A DNA stretch of 27,753 nucleotides from contig JAJDEH010000463.1 of assembly GCA_029259935.1 (NCBI GenBank), positions 1-27,753 on the forward strand, given 5' to 3'. Of this stretch, positions 5,499 through 16,589 are shown in pieces; position 1 is the first letter of the stretch, and the number at the start of each line of letters is the position of its first letter. The position numbers and the translations under genes are program-made. Source of the DNA: Planctomycetota bacterium. Lineage in GTDB: Bacteria > Planctomycetota > Planctomycetia > Pirellulales > Pirellulaceae. The notes under the pieces are model-generated. The model did not search any database and was not told the DNA's origin. It was given only the letters and a program-made list of their open reading frames with translations.

Positions 5499-7586
5499 CT
5501 ATCGGGAAATCACGCTCGCGATGCGATCCTTGATCCGTTGCGGCTTGCGGCGTGCACGCTTTTCGCCGGCCAGGTTGCGATGTCCCGAGTAAATCTCCAC
5601 GAAGCGTTCGGCTCCCGGCGAAGCATCCCAAAATCCGTCCGGCGTGGCGGCAATCCAGCCGACTTCACTTTCGACCGGAACGAAATAAACCGTGGCGACG
5701 GTATCCAGCGTTCGGAGGTCGATCAATTCCATTTCCGCGCCCTGGCCCTTTCGCCGTACCAGCAGTTTTCCATTGAACGCGGTTGCGACGCGCGGCGGGC
5801 CTTCGGGCCGGCTGCCGCCTTCATGGTTCGTGCCCACGTACCACTCGGCGTGAACATCGCCCGTCTCGACATCAACAATGCCCCCTTTGCCGAGTTGTGT
5901 TTCGATCAGCAGACACTCACGTCCAAGCGCCTGGATAGGGGACGCCCGGAACGCTTCGGGCAAGGAGAACGACACGGTGGTTTCCTTGTCCAAGTCGAGG
6001 ATTCGTGAGCCCGCGGATTCGCTGCCGATAATCCACTTGTCACCCGACGCGGCGACGTAGCGAAAAAAAGCTTCCGAGGGCGAGGGCAACTCTTCGTCGT
6101 GGATTTTCTTTCCGGATAAGACCGAGTTGATTTGAAGCCGGTTGTTGACGATCAATGCGACCTCGCTGCCATCGTCGTTCAAGCCGCCGGCAATTGCATA
6201 TCCTGATTGGCCGCTTTCGCGATCGATTTCGCATACTGCCTTGCCGGTTGTGGCGGACAAGATCGTGGCCAGCGGACCCTTGTCGCGCCCTCCCCAAAAA
6301 ATGAACGCGCCGTTTCGTGAAGCATTGCAAGGATAGGGCCTCGCGACGTGCAGGTCGAATGGCTTTTCCCAGACGGCGGCGGGCTTGGAGGGCCGGTAGA
6401 AAGCCAGCTTGCTCGGCTGATGAACTAGCAATCCGTTTGATAAGGGCAGCAACCAATATTCACCCGTCGAGATTTTGTAGAAGTGGGGTTGGTAGGGGAA
6501 GGCGAGAACGCTTTCGCCGCTCCACAAATCGGAGACCGCGAAAACGTCATAGCGATTATCTTGATAGGCGATCTGCACCAACCGCCCATCCATAAGATGA
6601 ACGCCACGACTGCCGCCGAGGTTGGTTGAAATCGTGGAGATCGCGCCGTCGCGTCCGATGTTTAACAGACCGCCCGGCCGCTGCCGGTTGGGGCTCGTGG
6701 GTCGAGTCCTTTCGGCGGCGTCGTTTGGAACGGGCGGAAATATCAAACCCGGATTTCGAATCCGATCGGGGCTCAACGTCTCTCGCAGCGACTTCAGCAG
6801 TTCCTTCGCGGCCTCGTGCGTCTCCTTTCGTCCGGCCAACCCGGCGGTCGCGACGTAACCATCGCCAACCGGATCACCGCGAAACGTTTCGCGACCCGCG
6901 TTCAAGATGGGCTCGTCGCCGGTGGGGCTCAAGCGCACATCGCAGCGAAAACTGGAGGCCCGCCGGTTGAAGATGCGACCGCCGCGACCGTAAGCGACTA
7001 CCTGATCCTCTTCGAACCAAACGTCCTGATCGATCAGAATCGGTGTTTTGCATTTGGCCAGCCACTTCTTCTTTTCAAGATCGTAGATCCCCAGTTCCGT
7101 TCCCTCGCCGCGTAGCGCCAGGTGGCCAATGGGGCCTTCGAAATCGATGGCCCCTAACACTGCCAGTCGATCGCCGGCCGCATTTAACGCGACTTGGCCG
7201 GTGACGTCCTCAAGCAACACTTCATAGTCACCCGCCAAAATATCAACGCGATAGATTGTTTTCTCGGCCGCGACCGCGAACCATCCATTCTGCGGAGCAA
7301 CGGCAACGTCGGTAATGCGCTGCGGCAGATGCAACATCAGCACGGTTTTTCGAGTCTTGATATCGATTGCGTGGAATATGTGCCGGGATCCACGTGCTTC
7401 ACCATGTCCCACGAGGATGCGACCATCAGGCGACGCATCGAGATAACCGAGGCGTGTGTCTTGCACGACAACACGAGGAACCACCGGATTCGGATTGCCG
7501 TCATCGGCCATGCTCTGAAAAGCCAGAAGTCCATGGAGCGAGACGAGCAGGCCGGCCACCATTCGTATTTGTGTCGTTCGAGCCAT
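5499..7586 (-). CDS. exported WD40-like beta-propeller protein
   Basis: 695 residues from the ATG at 7586, chosen because AGGAGG sits 6 nt upstream; the frame is open 13 codons further. The N-terminus is a signal peptide (MVAGLLVSLHGLLAFQSMA). The body is a run of blade-like repeats such as LGYLDASPDGRILVGHGEAR and DVAVAPQNGWFAVAAEKTIY, each starting a strand with small residues and ending near a K/R-T-V turn, as in WD40/PQQ-like propellers. Near the C-terminus ATPDGFWDASPGAERFV matches a motif I associate with planctomycete WD40 proteins. The last residues are very basic (KRARRKPQRIKDR). Probably an exported scaffold or binding protein; ligand unknown. It is transcribed divergently from the DUF1592 gene across 207 bp. 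Confidence 0.85.
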   Translation of the reverse strand: MARTTQIRMVAGLLVSLHGLLAFQSMADDGNPNPVVPRVVVQDTRLGYLDASPDGRILVGHGEARGSRHIFHAIDIKTRKTVLMLHLPQRITDVAVAPQNGWFAVAAEKTIYRVDILAGDYEVLLEDVTGQVALNAAGDRLAVLGAIDFEGPIGHLALRGEGTELGIYDLEKKKWLAKCKTPILIDQDVWFEEDQVVAYGRGGRIFNRRASSFRCDVRLSPTGDEPILNAGRETFRGDPVGDGYVATAGLAGRKETHEAAKELLKSLRETLSPDRIRNPGLIFPPVPNDAAERTRPTSPNRQRPGGLLNIGRDGAISTISTNLGGSRGVHLMDGRLVQIAYQDNRYDVFAVSDLWSGESVLAFPYQPHFYKISTGEYWLLPLSNGLLVHQPSKLAFYRPSKPAAVWEKPFDLHVARPYPCNASRNGAFIFWGGRDKGPLATILSATTGKAVCEIDRESGQSGYAIAGGLNDDGSEVALIVNNRLQINSVLSGKKIHDEELPSPSEAFFRYVAASGDKWIIGSESAGSRILDLDKETTVSFSLPEAFRASPIQALGRECLLIETQLGKGGIVDVETGDVHAEWYVGTNHEGGSRPEGPPRVATAFNGKLLVRRKGQGAEMELIDLRTLDTVATVYFVPVESEVGWIAATPDGFWDASPGAERFVEIYSGHRNLAGEKRARRKPQRIKDRIASVISR

Positions 7587-7592
7587 TGGCAG

Positions 7593-7598
7593 CCTCCT
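7593..7598 (-). promoter_or_regulatory. Shine-Dalgarno AGGAGG fixing the propeller start
   Basis: AGGAGG on the minus strand, 6 nt before the ATG at 7586. It is among the clearest ribosome-binding sites in the window and argues against the upstream in-frame ATGs at 7607 and 7625. Confidence 0.75.
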
Positions 7599-7793
7599 GA
7601 CGAGCATGACGTTGGAACCTCTCACTCAACACTGTACCCGATCCGCGACTGACGAATCGCAACGAGATTGTAACAGTCGCGGGCGAGGCACGTCCTGTCG
7701 CCTCGTAGGTTTGGGACTAGAATGGAAGGCCCGGCCCCACGGGATTTACATGAATTTTCGACGGACTCACCCTCGGCGAGGGAGATGAATAAT

Positions 7794-10700
7794 ATGGCAC
7801 TCATAAATTTCCCACTATGGTTGACGATTCGTGTGGTGGCCGTGCTGGTCGCCGTAGTCATGTGCGGGTCGGCGCTTGGTCAAACGCCGCGGCGCTCAAC
7901 AGACGACGTGGATGGTGAGGCGGCGATCGCGCGGCGATTTCAGGCGGACATTCAACCGTTGCTGAAGAAATACTGCCTGCGTTGTCATAACGCGGAGGAG
8001 ATGGAATCCGGCATTCGCGTGGATCATTTGAATGGGGCTTTGGAAGATCGGCAGCTTTTTCTGTGGAAGGGCATTTTGAAGCAATTTTCCGAGCAGGCCA
8101 TGCCGCCGGAAGACGAACCGCAACCAACCGCCAAGGAGCGCCGCTTGTTCCGTACATGGATTGGCGATGCGGAAGTCGCCGCCCGATCACGCAAGCAAGA
8201 GAAGAATGGATCGATCCGCCGGCTTACCGTTTCGCAATATCGAAATACGCTGCGCGACCTTTTGGGCCTGGACGATGATCTGACCGAAGTCCTGCCGGCG
8301 GACGGCGTCTCGAAAGAAGGATTCTTGAATAACGGACGGACGCTGTTGTTATCTCCGCTGTTAGTCGAGGCATACTTTGATATCGCCGAACAGGCGCTCG
8401 ACCTGTGTATTGTTGACGAACGCAAGAAGCCCGTGGTCCAAAACTTTCGCATGGATTTGGGCGCGGCGATCAACCCGAAACCTTGTCCGGACAACCTGAT
8501 TCTGGGAGCGCTCAGCCGACTGCTGAAGAATCAAGACTTCATGGTCACCGAACTGAGTCCCACGAAACCGTTCGATTACGAGCCGTTTCGGATGCAGACG
8601 AAATACAAGTTCATCGAAGGTTATCAAGGGAACAACACGGTTCGTGGATGGCGAGAGTACGACAGCATCTATCACGCGGTCTTTGCTTGCGTGCGGGGAA
8701 CGGACGGATATCCGAAAGGACGGGCTTACGAAACCGTGCCGGAAGGACTGCTGCTGCGGCCGGCGATTCCCAGCCCGGAGATTTTTGGCCAGTCGAGTAC
8801 CTACGGGCCGCAAGCCAATTTCAAGATTTCGCTTCGAGAGCTGCCCGACCACGGAAACTTTCGGGTTACGGTCAAGGCCGCCAAGTACCAAGATGGACTG
8901 CTGTTGGATCGCGGCACGCCCGCCAGGGACGAGGGAAACGAACAAGCCATCGCGGCCACGAATTTGGGGTCGCCGCAAACCGTGAAAGTTGAACAGGCGG
9001 GAATCTATCGAGCGGACATTGTCGCGAGGCCCACGGATGATGACTCGATCGCTGCCAACGCCAAGAAACTGGACGAAGGACTGATTGGTTCGTGGCCGCT
9101 CGACGGCGATGCGAGCAGCCGATCAGGAAGAACGCAGGTTGTCGGCGAACTGATGGGCAACGCCAGTTTCGTTGACTCGCCATTCGGCCGCGCCGTTTCG
9201 CTCGACGGCACATCGGGCGCTATCGTGATTCCTCGCGATGACGCTATCGGCGTCGCCGAGGGTGAGTTCACGGTGGCGGCCTGGATTCGACCGCGACAAT
9301 TACGGCAGGCGGGCATCATCTGCTTGGGGGGCTATGGTTACACGCATGGTTGGTTGTTGGACATGCCCGATGGAAACGGTGTTTTGCGACTGGAGACCGC
9401 CAAGCCGAATAATCAGCCGAATGGCACGGTTCAGTCGCGGGCGGGAGTCCTTCGCGCCAATAAGTGGCAGCACGTGGCCGCCGTGGTCCGCCGCGGCAAC
9501 AACAACACGCGGCTCTATGTGAATGGTTTCGAAGTAGCGGTCGGCACGATTAACTCAGCGAACCTCGACAACCCCAAAGCGGCGTTACACATCGGCCGCA
9601 TTCCCGGCGCAAACCTGTTCGCCGGGGAGATCGACGAAGTGCGACTGTACCGCCGGGCGATTGGCGTCGCGGAGATCCAGGCGTTAGTGGAACCTGGCCG
9701 CCGATTCGCCAAGCCGCCGCCCGCCGAAAAACCGCGTGGCCTGACGCTGAAGCTGGGAGATCGCCACTTTTCCGGGAATGCTACTCAGCCGGCCTTTCTA
9801 GCCGTTCGCCTGCCTGCTGGTCCGCTTGTCGTGGGCGCTCGATTCGAAGATGGCTCGACGCCCTACCGCATTGTGCTAACGCCGCTGAAAGATTCCGACG
9901 AAATTGCCAAGCGATTTGCGACATTTGAACAACGATCGCCTCGGCTTGGCGTTCACCTTGGCCTGCGACGAGACTGCGGAAGCACGTTGAGCCCGGTCGG
10001 CGGGCCACAAGCCGTCGCGTCGTCGGATTTGAAAGCGTACATTTTTGAAGGTGCCATCAGCAACTTTCCCAGCCCCGACGTGGAAAAGGACAACGTCAAT
10101 TATTTGGCGGGAATCCGGGAGATCGGCGTTCGCAATGAATACACCGACGGACGCGACATGCCACGACTGCTGATTCGGTCGATGGAGTTCGAAGGCCCGT
10201 TCTATCAGACTTGGCCTCCCGCGACCCATGGCAACATTTTCATTGCATCCGACCATCAGGACGACCGGGCGGCTTACGCTCGCGAGGTGATCCGCTCATT
10301 CAGCGAGCGGGCATACCGGCGGCCCATCACCGACGACGAAGAAGCATCGCTGCTGGCGGTTTGGCGGAACTCTTTTGATGACCACGGCGACTTCCGCCAG
10401 AGCATCAAGGATACGTTGTTGGTCGTGCTGACATCGCCTCAGTTCTTGTTTCTAATCGAGAACAGCGAGACTCCCGCGCCGGAAGCTCTTGATGACTACG
10501 AACTGGCCTCGAAGTTGTCGTATTTCCTTTGGAACAGCGCGCCCGACAGGCAGCTGCTAAAACGGGCCTCCGAAAACACGCTGCACGATTCGCTGGACGC
10601 GGAAATCAAACGCATGATCGGCGATCCGCGATTTGGGCAGTTCGCCAGCGAATTCGTATCCCAGTGGCTTAGTCTCGAAAAGTTGGACGTGGTGGAAGTG

Positions 10701-11474
10701 GAACGCAAAAGATATCCACGGCTGACCCGCGATACCAAATTGCAATTAAGAAAGGAGCCGATTGAGTTTTTGCGTTATCTGATTCAGCGGAACTTGTCCT
10801 TGCGCAACTTGATTCAATCGGATTTCATCGTGGCCAACGAAGTGGTCGCGGGCTATTACGGTCTTGCCGATCAAGCCGAAAGCGGATTCGATTTTTTGCC
10901 GGTCAGGCATGAGAGCCAACACTTGGGAGGCGTGCTTTCCCAAGCCGGCATTTTGGCGGGGCTGTCCGATGGTCGGGAATCGAATCCGGTCAAGCGCGGG
11001 GCATGGCTGGCTCGCAAGATTGTCGCCGAGCCTCCCGACGACCCGCCGCCCAACGTTCCCGCGTTGGAGGAAGACACGTCCAACCTGACGCTGCGCCAGC
11101 GGATCGAACTTCACCGCAATCAGAAGGGGTGCGTCAAGTGCCATTCCGGCATCGATCCATGGGGCCTACCGTTTGAACAATTCGACGCGGGCGGTTTATT
11201 TAAAGAGCAAGCCGTGGACGCCCGCTCGATTCTGCCAGACGGTACCGAGGTTGCCGATGTGAACGAATTGAAGGAATATCTGGCCAACGACCGCCTAGAC
11301 CAAGTCGCCTTCAGCTTTTTGAAGCATTTGGCGACCTATGCCACGGGGCGCGACCTCCGCTACAACGAGATTGAATTCCTCAAGGAAAAGGGGGTAGAAT
11401 TGAAGCCCAGCGGCTATCGCCTGCAGGATATGATTCGCTTTGTCATCCAGAGCGAATTGTTTCTCGAGAAGTAA
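7794..11474 (+). CDS. large secreted planctomycete cytochrome/PSD protein (DUF1592) with LamG insert
   Basis: About 1226 residues. ATG 7794 has GGGAG about 9 nt upstream; ATG 7785 is an alternative. A signal peptide ([16 protein letters not shown]) is followed by PSCyt1 with heme motif CLRCH at 61-65 and MPP soon after. Next are DUF1587 from about 144 ([16 protein letters not shown]), a LamG/concanavalin-like domain at about 428-622 ([14 protein letters not shown], then [13 protein letters not shown]), DUF1595 from about 826 ([13 protein letters not shown]), DUF1592 from about 899, DUF1588/PSCyt3 from about 1045 with a second heme motif CVKCH at 1113-1117, and DUF1585 to the end ([11 protein letters not shown]). 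This family is expanded in Planctomycetes and nearly always sits before a DUF1552 gene, as here. Biochemical role is not settled; the LamG domain suggests carbohydrate binding. Confidence 0.95.
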   Translation: MALINFPLWLTIRVVAVLVAVVMCGSALGQTPRRSTDDVDGEAAIARRFQADIQPLLKKYCLRCHNAEEMESGIRVDHLNGALEDRQLFLWKGILKQFSEQAMPPEDEPQPTAKERRLFRTWIGDAEVAARSRKQEKNGSIRRLTVSQYRNTLRDLLGLDDDLTEVLPADGVSKEGFLNNGRTLLLSPLLVEAYFDIAEQALDLCIVDERKKPVVQNFRMDLGAAINPKPCPDNLILGALSRLLKNQDFMVTELSPTKPFDYEPFRMQTKYKFIEGYQGNNTVRGWREYDSIYHAVFACVRGTDGYPKGRAYETVPEGLLLRPAIPSPEIFGQSSTYGPQANFKISLRELPDHGNFRVTVKAAKYQDGLLLDRGTPARDEGNEQAIAATNLGSPQTVKVEQAGIYRADIVARPTDDDSIAANAKKLDEGLIGSWPLDGDASSRSGRTQVVGELMGNASFVDSPFGRAVSLDGTSGAIVIPRDDAIGVAEGEFTVAAWIRPRQLRQAGIICLGGYGYTHGWLLDMPDGNGVLRLETAKPNNQPNGTVQSRAGVLRANKWQHVAAVVRRGNNNTRLYVNGFEVAVGTINSANLDNPKAALHIGRIPGANLFAGEIDEVRLYRRAIGVAEIQALVEPGRRFAKPPPAEKPRGLTLKLGDRHFSGNATQPAFLAVRLPAGPLVVGARFEDGSTPYRIVLTPLKDSDEIAKRFATFEQRSPRLGVHLGLRRDCGSTLSPVGGPQAVASSDLKAYIFEGAISNFPSPDVEKDNVNYLAGIREIGVRNEYTDGRDMPRLLIRSMEFEGPFYQTWPPATHGNIFIASDHQDDRAAYAREVIRSFSERAYRRPITDDEEASLLAVWRNSFDDHGDFRQSIKDTLLVVLTSPQFLFLIENSETPAPEALDDYELASKLSYFLWNSAPDRQLLKRASENTLHDSLDAEIKRMIGDPRFGQFASEFVSQWLSLEKLDVVEVERKRYPRLTRDTKLQLRKEPIEFLRYLIQRNLSLRNLIQSDFIVANEVVAGYYGLADQAESGFDFLPVRHESQHLGGVLSQAGILAGLSDGRESNPVKRGAWLARKIVAEPPDDPPPNVPALEEDTSNLTLRQRIELHRNQKGCVKCHSGIDPWGLPFEQFDAGGLFKEQAVDARSILPDGTEVADVNELKEYLANDRLDQVAFSFLKHLATYATGRDLRYNEIEFLKEKGVELKPSGYRLQDMIRFVIQSELFLEK

Positions 11475-11478
11475 CGCG

Positions 11479-11528
11479 GCGGTTCGCTTCGCCAGCAGAT
11501 GATGGACTTTCTTCGTCGAGCGAACCGC
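11479..11528. promoter_or_regulatory. perfect 10-bp inverted repeat between the DUF1592 and DUF1552 genes
   Basis: GCGGTTCGCT (11479-11488) and AGCGAACCGC (11519-11528) are exact reverse complements separated by 30 nt. The left arm starts 5 nt after the DUF1592 stop and the right arm ends 26 nt before the DUF1552 start. It has no T-run, so it is not a standard terminator; it may shape the mRNA between the two genes. The same AGCGAACC/GGTTCGCT arms occur before leuC. Confidence 0.6.
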
Positions 11529-11554
11529 GAGATCAATCCAAACCGAAAGAGTAA

Positions 11555-12898
11555 ATGGCCACGAACTTCAAACTCAGTCGTCGATCGGTCCTCAAAGGCC
11601 TGGCAGGCGCTTCGCTAGCGCTGCCCGTTTTGGACGCCATGGGGAAAGAGGTGGCCGAGCAAACTCCCAGGCGATTCTGCGCCCTGTATACCGCCAACGG
11701 GATGTCGTTGCCCAAGCAGCAGCATGGGATTGATCAGTGGAGTTGGTTCCCGACCGCCGCCGAAGATGACGGCAAGTTTGCCTTCAGTAATTCGACGAAG
11801 CCGCTCAGTCCGCACCGCGATCAATTGAGCTTCCTGGGCGGACTTTATCACGAGAGCGGGACCAAGGCCGATCCTCATGTGTGCTCGGACATGTGGCTGA
11901 CCGGAGCTCCGTTGCACAACCCGAAACCGGGCACCTACAACTCGGTGGGCTTGGATCAAGTGATCGCGCGGCATACGAAGCAGTTTTGCCGCCAGCCTTC
12001 GCTCGTGCTGTCGATCGACGCCGGCACCGGATTCCTATCGCGGACGGGCACGATTTCTTACAGCCTGGAAGGGAAACCGATCCCTGCGGAAAATAATCCC
12101 CGCCGAGTGTTCGATCGTTTGTTTCGCGGCGATCAGGATTCGCTGAAATCGGAACGTGAAAAACTGAAGCGGCGCATCAAGCTGGTCGACGCGGTGCTTG
12201 AAAATGCTCGCACGCTCAACAAGAAGCTTGGCCGTTCCGACCGAGAAAAGATGGATCAATATTTGACATCCCTTAACGAAGTCGAGTCGCGATTGATCGC
12301 TTCGGAAAAGTGGATTGACATCCCGCTCAAGAAACAGGATTTTTCGCACTTGAATTTGGATGCCACTTCGGAAGGCGAACCGCGTGAGTATTATCGCAAC
12401 ATGTTCGATCTGATCGCGTTGGCTTTCGACGCGGACATCACCCGCAGTGTGGCCTTTATGTTGAATCGCGAAGACGGCATGGGGATCAGCGATACGTTTC
12501 CGTTGAAACTTGGCTTGACCCAAACACACCATCGGCTATCGCACGCCGGCGACAAGGACGGACAATTGCAGTTCGCCAAGTATGACTTGTTCCTAAGTGA
12601 ACAACTGGCGTACTTCTTCGAGCGCCTGCGGCAGTACCAAGACAAGAGCGGTAGCGTATTGGATAACAGCATCGTGCTGTACGGCAGCGGTGCGAGTACG
12701 ACGCACTATCCAAAGAATCTCCCTACTCTGATCGCCGGTGGCGCGAACATGGGACTGCGGCACGGCACCTTCTGGCGCGATGGCGACACGCCGATGTCCA
12801 ACGTCTTCCTCAGCATACTGCATTCCATGGGGATCGAGGAAAGCTCGTTCGCCGACAGCACGGGCGTGCTTCAAGATTCGATCTTCTCGCGCGTCTAA
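11555..12898 (+). CDS. DUF1552 family Tat-exported protein
   Basis: 447 residues. The N-terminus carries a Tat-type signal ([17 protein letters not shown], residues 8-24). The body matches DUF1552 (PF07586): an opening strand with [11 protein letters not shown], then [20 protein letters not shown] with [71 protein letters not shown] and a C-terminal [23 protein letters not shown]1552 is distantly related to the alkaline-phosphatase-like DUF1501 group, but the catalytic role is unknown. It follows the DUF1592 gene by 80 bp, the arrangement usual in planctomycetes, and the pair is likely one operon. It ends 11 bp from the convergent RND gene. Confidence 0.93.
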   Translation: MATNFKLSRRSVLKGLAGASLALPVLDAMGKEVAEQTPRRFCALYTANGMSLPKQQHGIDQWSWFPTAAEDDGKFAFSNSTKPLSPHRDQLSFLGGLYHESGTKADPHVCSDMWLTGAPLHNPKPGTYNSVGLDQVIARHTKQFCRQPSLVLSIDAGTGFLSRTGTISYSLEGKPIPAENNPRRVFDRLFRGDQDSLKSEREKLKRRIKLVDAVLENARTLNKKLGRSDREKMDQYLTSLNEVESRLIASEKWIDIPLKKQDFSHLNLDATSEGEPREYYRNMFDLIALAFDADITRSVAFMLNREDGMGISDTFPLKLGLTQTHHRLSHAGDKDGQLQFAKYDLFLSEQLAYFFERLRQYQDKSGSVLDNSIVLYGSGASTTHYPKNLPTLIAGGANMGLRHGTFWRDGDTPMSNVFLSILHSMGIEESSFADSTGVLQDSIFSRV

Positions 12899-12909
12899 CC
12901 CGTCGCTCG

Positions 12910-15900
12910 TCAAGCTTCGGTGCTGTGTTCCAGCTCGACGTTGGGCTCGGTCTCCGGCGGCATGACCAGTGTCTCCGATGCCGGTCGGGGCCATATCAAA
13001 TTGTGCAGGATATCGACGACCTCCAGCATGAAACTGAAGAGCGTGGGAACCAGGAACAGCGTAAACACCGTCGAGACTAACAATCCGCCCAGCACGACGC
13101 TGCCGAGGCCGCGATAAAGTTCCGCTCCGGCACCGGGAAAGAACACTAGCGGGGCAAGACCCAGGCAAGTCGTGGCCGTGGTCATGAAGATCGGCCGGAT
13201 ACGCGTGCGAACGCTTTCCAGAATCGCCTGGTCGCGGTTCATTCCTTCTTCACGGATCAAGTTCAGCGCCTGGTGAACGATCAGGATCGCGTTGTTGACG
13301 ACCGTGCCGATCAAGATGATGAATCCCAGCATGGTCAGCACATCCAGATTTTGAACTGGCTTGTCGATCAGATACAAGTATCCGTTAAGCAGATATAGTC
13401 CCAGAACTCCGCCAACGGCCCCCAGGGGAACGCTGACTATGATCACAAACGGGTAAAGCCATGATTCGAACAGCGCGGCCATCAGCAGGTAAGTGATGAT
13501 CAGGGCCACGATGAAGTTCCAGAATAATTCGTCCCAAGTTTTCTCCAACTTGTCGGCCGTACCGCTGAGATTGATCCGCACGCCTTCGCCAATCGCGCCT
13601 CGTTCGCGCAATGTGGGGATGATCTGATTTTGGATAATGTCGATTCCCTCGGTGACAGACATCGCTTTTTCGATGACCCGGTTTCCATCGACGATGCTGC
13701 TCTTCCGGTCTCGCGGAGGTGTGACTTCTATCGTGATCGCCCGATTTCGTTCGCGATGGTTGATTTGTTCCGGTCCAGACCCGATTTCGACATGAGCAAG
13801 AGTTCCAAGCCGCACTGGATTAGCATGGTTTGGCGTCGCCACATATTGCTGCTCGAGATCCTGCGTTTGTCCCGTGTAGTCCGCCGTTTGACCGGCGGCA
13901 ACAATCGAACTCATGATGACCAAATCGATCTTGTCGGAACCGCGGAAATAGTCCGCCGCATAGGCACCATCGACCAGCGCGTCGACCGTGTATCCCAGGT
14001 CGGGGGTGGTGACCCCCAGTTCTTCAGCTTGTTGTGGCTTCAGGACGACGTGCAACTCGGGATTGGACAAATCGAGGCTGGGAATTGGCCGCATTTGCGT
14101 GTCTGACGGAAATTGCTCCTTCACTCGGCCCATCATTTGCCCGCCGATGGCGACCAACTCCTCCAGGTTGGTACCGGTGATCTCGACATCGATCGTACGA
14201 CCGCCCTGCAATCCGCGACTGAAGAGGCTCGACTGAAAGGCGATGACGATGGTGCCCGGAAACGCGCCCTGCAGCTTGTTCCTCACCAAATTTATCAGCT
14301 TATGGGCATCCAGTTCGTTCGCGGCTCGCAATCCAAAAAAGACCTGTCCATTGCGAACCACGAAAAAGAAATCGCCGATTGCCGGCAGGCCGTCTACGAG
14401 TTCAGTTCCCGGCGCGACATCCCAATAAGGTTTGGTGACATCTTCGGCGGCTTGCCCGACTGCCATCATTTCCGCCAAGTTGTAACCCGGCGGCGGCATG
14501 ATTAGGCAGATGACCAAGTTGCGGTTGCCCGTCGGCAAATACTCGGCCTTGGGCCATAGTAAAATACTCAAGCCGACCGCACCGACAACGAGACCGCCGG
14601 CAACCACCAAACGAAGCAACATCGAGCTTTGAATGAAACGATTGATCGCCACGACGCCCTCGACGAAAAATCGAGCCAACAACGCCAATCCGCCCACGGA
14701 CTGCGGACCGCGGCCTTCAATTTCGAGCGGGGACTCGCCTTCAAAATCGGGATCATTGCAGGCTGCTTCATCGCGGGCCGCGAACCGCCGTGTTCTCTTG
14801 CCCAGGATGCGCGCGGAGGCGGTCGGAATTACGGTCACGCTGACAAAGAGCGACAAACCAACGGCCGAACTAATGGCCAACGCAATATCGCGAAAAAGCT
14901 GCCCGGCTTCTCCCTGCATGAAAATCACCGGCAGGAACACGGCCAGCGTGGTCAGAGTCGAAGCCACGACCGCTCCCCAAACTTCTTTCGTCGCTCGTTC
15001 GGCCGCGGCAAATGGTGACATCCCAGACTGCCAGTGCCGATAGACGTTTTCCAAAACCACCACCGCGTTATCGACCAACATGCCGACGGCGAACGCCAAG
15101 CCCGCTAGGCTAATCACGTTCAGCGAACGTCCCAGTAGGTTCAGCATCAAGAACGTACCGACGATGCTGATCGGAATCGCCAATGCCACGATCAGCGCGC
15201 CGCGAGCAAACCAAATCCCGGCCACGCAGATCAGCAGCAGGGTCAGCAAGAAGATCCAGGGCGAAAACTTCACGGCCGCCAGCGCCGTGCCGACCAGCAA
15301 CGGGACGAATAACAGTGTCCGCAGATCGAGATGCAAAAACATCATCAGCACGATAACGGTCAGTGTGCCGCCCAGGATGATGTTTTGCTGGACCAGGCCG
15401 ACGGCGGAATTCACGTATTCGGTCTCGTCGTAGACCTGCGTCAGTACGAGCCCTTCTTCTTTGAGAATGCCGTCGTTCAATTGCTGGGTTCGCTTGCGCA
15501 AGGCCTCCATCACGTCGATGACGTTCGCGCCCGTTTCTCGCGTTGCGTTGATGGCGATATTGGCGGTGCCAAAGCGGCGCACAAAACCATCGGGCTTCTT
15601 GTAACCCATGCGGACGCCGTTCGGCACGACCACGTCGCGCAGGTAGACGTATTGCCCGTCGTGTTCGGCGAGAATGACGTCTTCGACTTGCTGCAGGTTG
15701 CGAAATTGTCCAAGCGTTCGCACATTGTAGCGCCGCTTGCCTTCCCAAAAGTCGCCGCCCGAAATGTCCGCGTCGTATTCACGCAGTTTACTACGAACGT
15801 CGCTAATCGTCAGATTACGGGCCGCCAGCTTGTACGGATCGACGATTACCTGCGCCTCGTCTTCTTGGCCGCCCAGCACATTTGAATTGGCCACGCCGGG

Positions 15901-16560
15901 CACGCGTTCGAATTCAGCCTCGATAAAATCTTCCGCGAATCTTCGATAGTGCGGCACAACAATGTCGGGCGGCAGCAGGGCTTCGACCTCGGGATACTCT
16001 TCCGCCAGCCGCCGCAAGCGCAATACGGACAGTCCGACGTTTTTGGTATCCAGTGCAGGTTGGATATGGTCTCGCAGTTTCGGATGCTCGGCTTGAAACT
16101 GCTCGATCGTCTCTCGGGAAACAGGGCGCGCACTCAGGATGAACCAAGCAATGGCCTGGTCTTCACTGCTGGCGGTTCGAATGACCGGCTTGTCAACGTT
16201 TTCCGGGTACTCCTTGACTTGCTGTAATTGGCTGTTCACTTTGAGCACCGCTTCTTGCATATCGGTGCCGACCAGAAACTCCATCGTGATCGTGCCTAGC
16301 GAGGCGCGGCATTCGGACGTCATCTTTGTGACGCCCTCGACCGACTTGAGAAACTCTTCTTGTTCCTGGATGATTTCTCGCTCGACCTCGTGCGGTGTCG
16401 CGCCGGACCATCCGGTTTCGATGGTGATCGTCGGAGTTTCCACCTCCGGAGTGAGCTGCATCGGCATGCGAAACAGAGCGATAATGCCAAACATCGCAAC
16501 CATCAGCACCGCCACGGAGACTTTGATGGGGTTGCGAATAAAAGCGGCGACGGGATGCAT
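12910..16560 (-). CDS. RND-family efflux pump inner-membrane transporter with extra membrane hairpin
   Basis: 1216 residues, longer than the ~1030-1050 of AcrB-type pumps. It starts with the standard TM1 and porter opening (RNPIKVSVAVLMVAMFGIIA, then TIETGWSGATPHEVEREI). The TM4 motif reads GMLVDNAVVVLEN (493-505), with Asn where AcrB has the second proton-relay Asp, as in SwrC-like pumps. Between TM2 and TM3 about 40 added residues (414-453, from TLLFVPLLVGTALAAV to LLLICVAGIWFA) form two further hydrophobic stretches. The second half has the usual FESWLYPFVIIVSVPLGAVG and IGTVVNNAILIVHQAL. It acts with the fusion protein encoded just upstream in the same direction; substrate unknown. There is no Shine-Dalgarno before the ATG and no outer-membrane channel gene in the window. 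Confidence 0.93.
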   Translation of the reverse strand: MHPVAAFIRNPIKVSVAVLMVAMFGIIALFRMPMQLTPEVETPTITIETGWSGATPHEVEREIIQEQEEFLKSVEGVTKMTSECRASLGTITMEFLVGTDMQEAVLKVNSQLQQVKEYPENVDKPVIRTASSEDQAIAWFILSARPVSRETIEQFQAEHPKLRDHIQPALDTKNVGLSVLRLRRLAEEYPEVEALLPPDIVVPHYRRFAEDFIEAEFERVPGVANSNVLGGQEDEAQVIVDPYKLAARNLTISDVRSKLREYDADISGGDFWEGKRRYNVRTLGQFRNLQQVEDVILAEHDGQYVYLRDVVVPNGVRMGYKKPDGFVRRFGTANIAINATRETGANVIDVMEALRKRTQQLNDGILKEEGLVLTQVYDETEYVNSAVGLVQQNIILGGTLTVIVLMMFLHLDLRTLLFVPLLVGTALAAVKFSPWIFLLTLLLICVAGIWFARGALIVALAIPISIVGTFLMLNLLGRSLNVISLAGLAFAVGMLVDNAVVVLENVYRHWQSGMSPFAAAERATKEVWGAVVASTLTTLAVFLPVIFMQGEAGQLFRDIALAISSAVGLSLFVSVTVIPTASARILGKRTRRFAARDEAACNDPDFEGESPLEIEGRGPQSVGGLALLARFFVEGVVAINRFIQSSMLLRLVVAGGLVVGAVGLSILLWPKAEYLPTGNRNLVICLIMPPPGYNLAEMMAVGQAAEDVTKPYWDVAPGTELVDGLPAIGDFFFVVRNGQVFFGLRAANELDAHKLINLVRNKLQGAFPGTIVIAFQSSLFSRGLQGGRTIDVEITGTNLEELVAIGGQMMGRVKEQFPSDTQMRPIPSLDLSNPELHVVLKPQQAEELGVTTPDLGYTVDALVDGAYAADYFRGSDKIDLVIMSSIVAAGQTADYTGQTQDLEQQYVATPNHANPVRLGTLAHVEIGSGPEQINHRERNRAITIEVTPPRDRKSSIVDGNRVIEKAMSVTEGIDIIQNQIIPTLRERGAIGEGVRINLSGTADKLEKTWDELFWNFIVALIITYLLMAALFESWLYPFVIIVSVPLGAVGGVLGLYLLNGYLYLIDKPVQNLDVLTMLGFIILIGTVVNNAILIVHQALNLIREEGMNRDQAILESVRTRIRPIFMTTATTCLGLAPLVFFPGAGAELYRGLGSVVLGGLLVSTVFTLFLVPTLFSFMLEVVDILHNLIWPRPASETLVMPPETEPNVELEHSTEA

Positions 16561-16589
16561 GGGTAGCGGGCTGATTTCTAATTTGTAGT

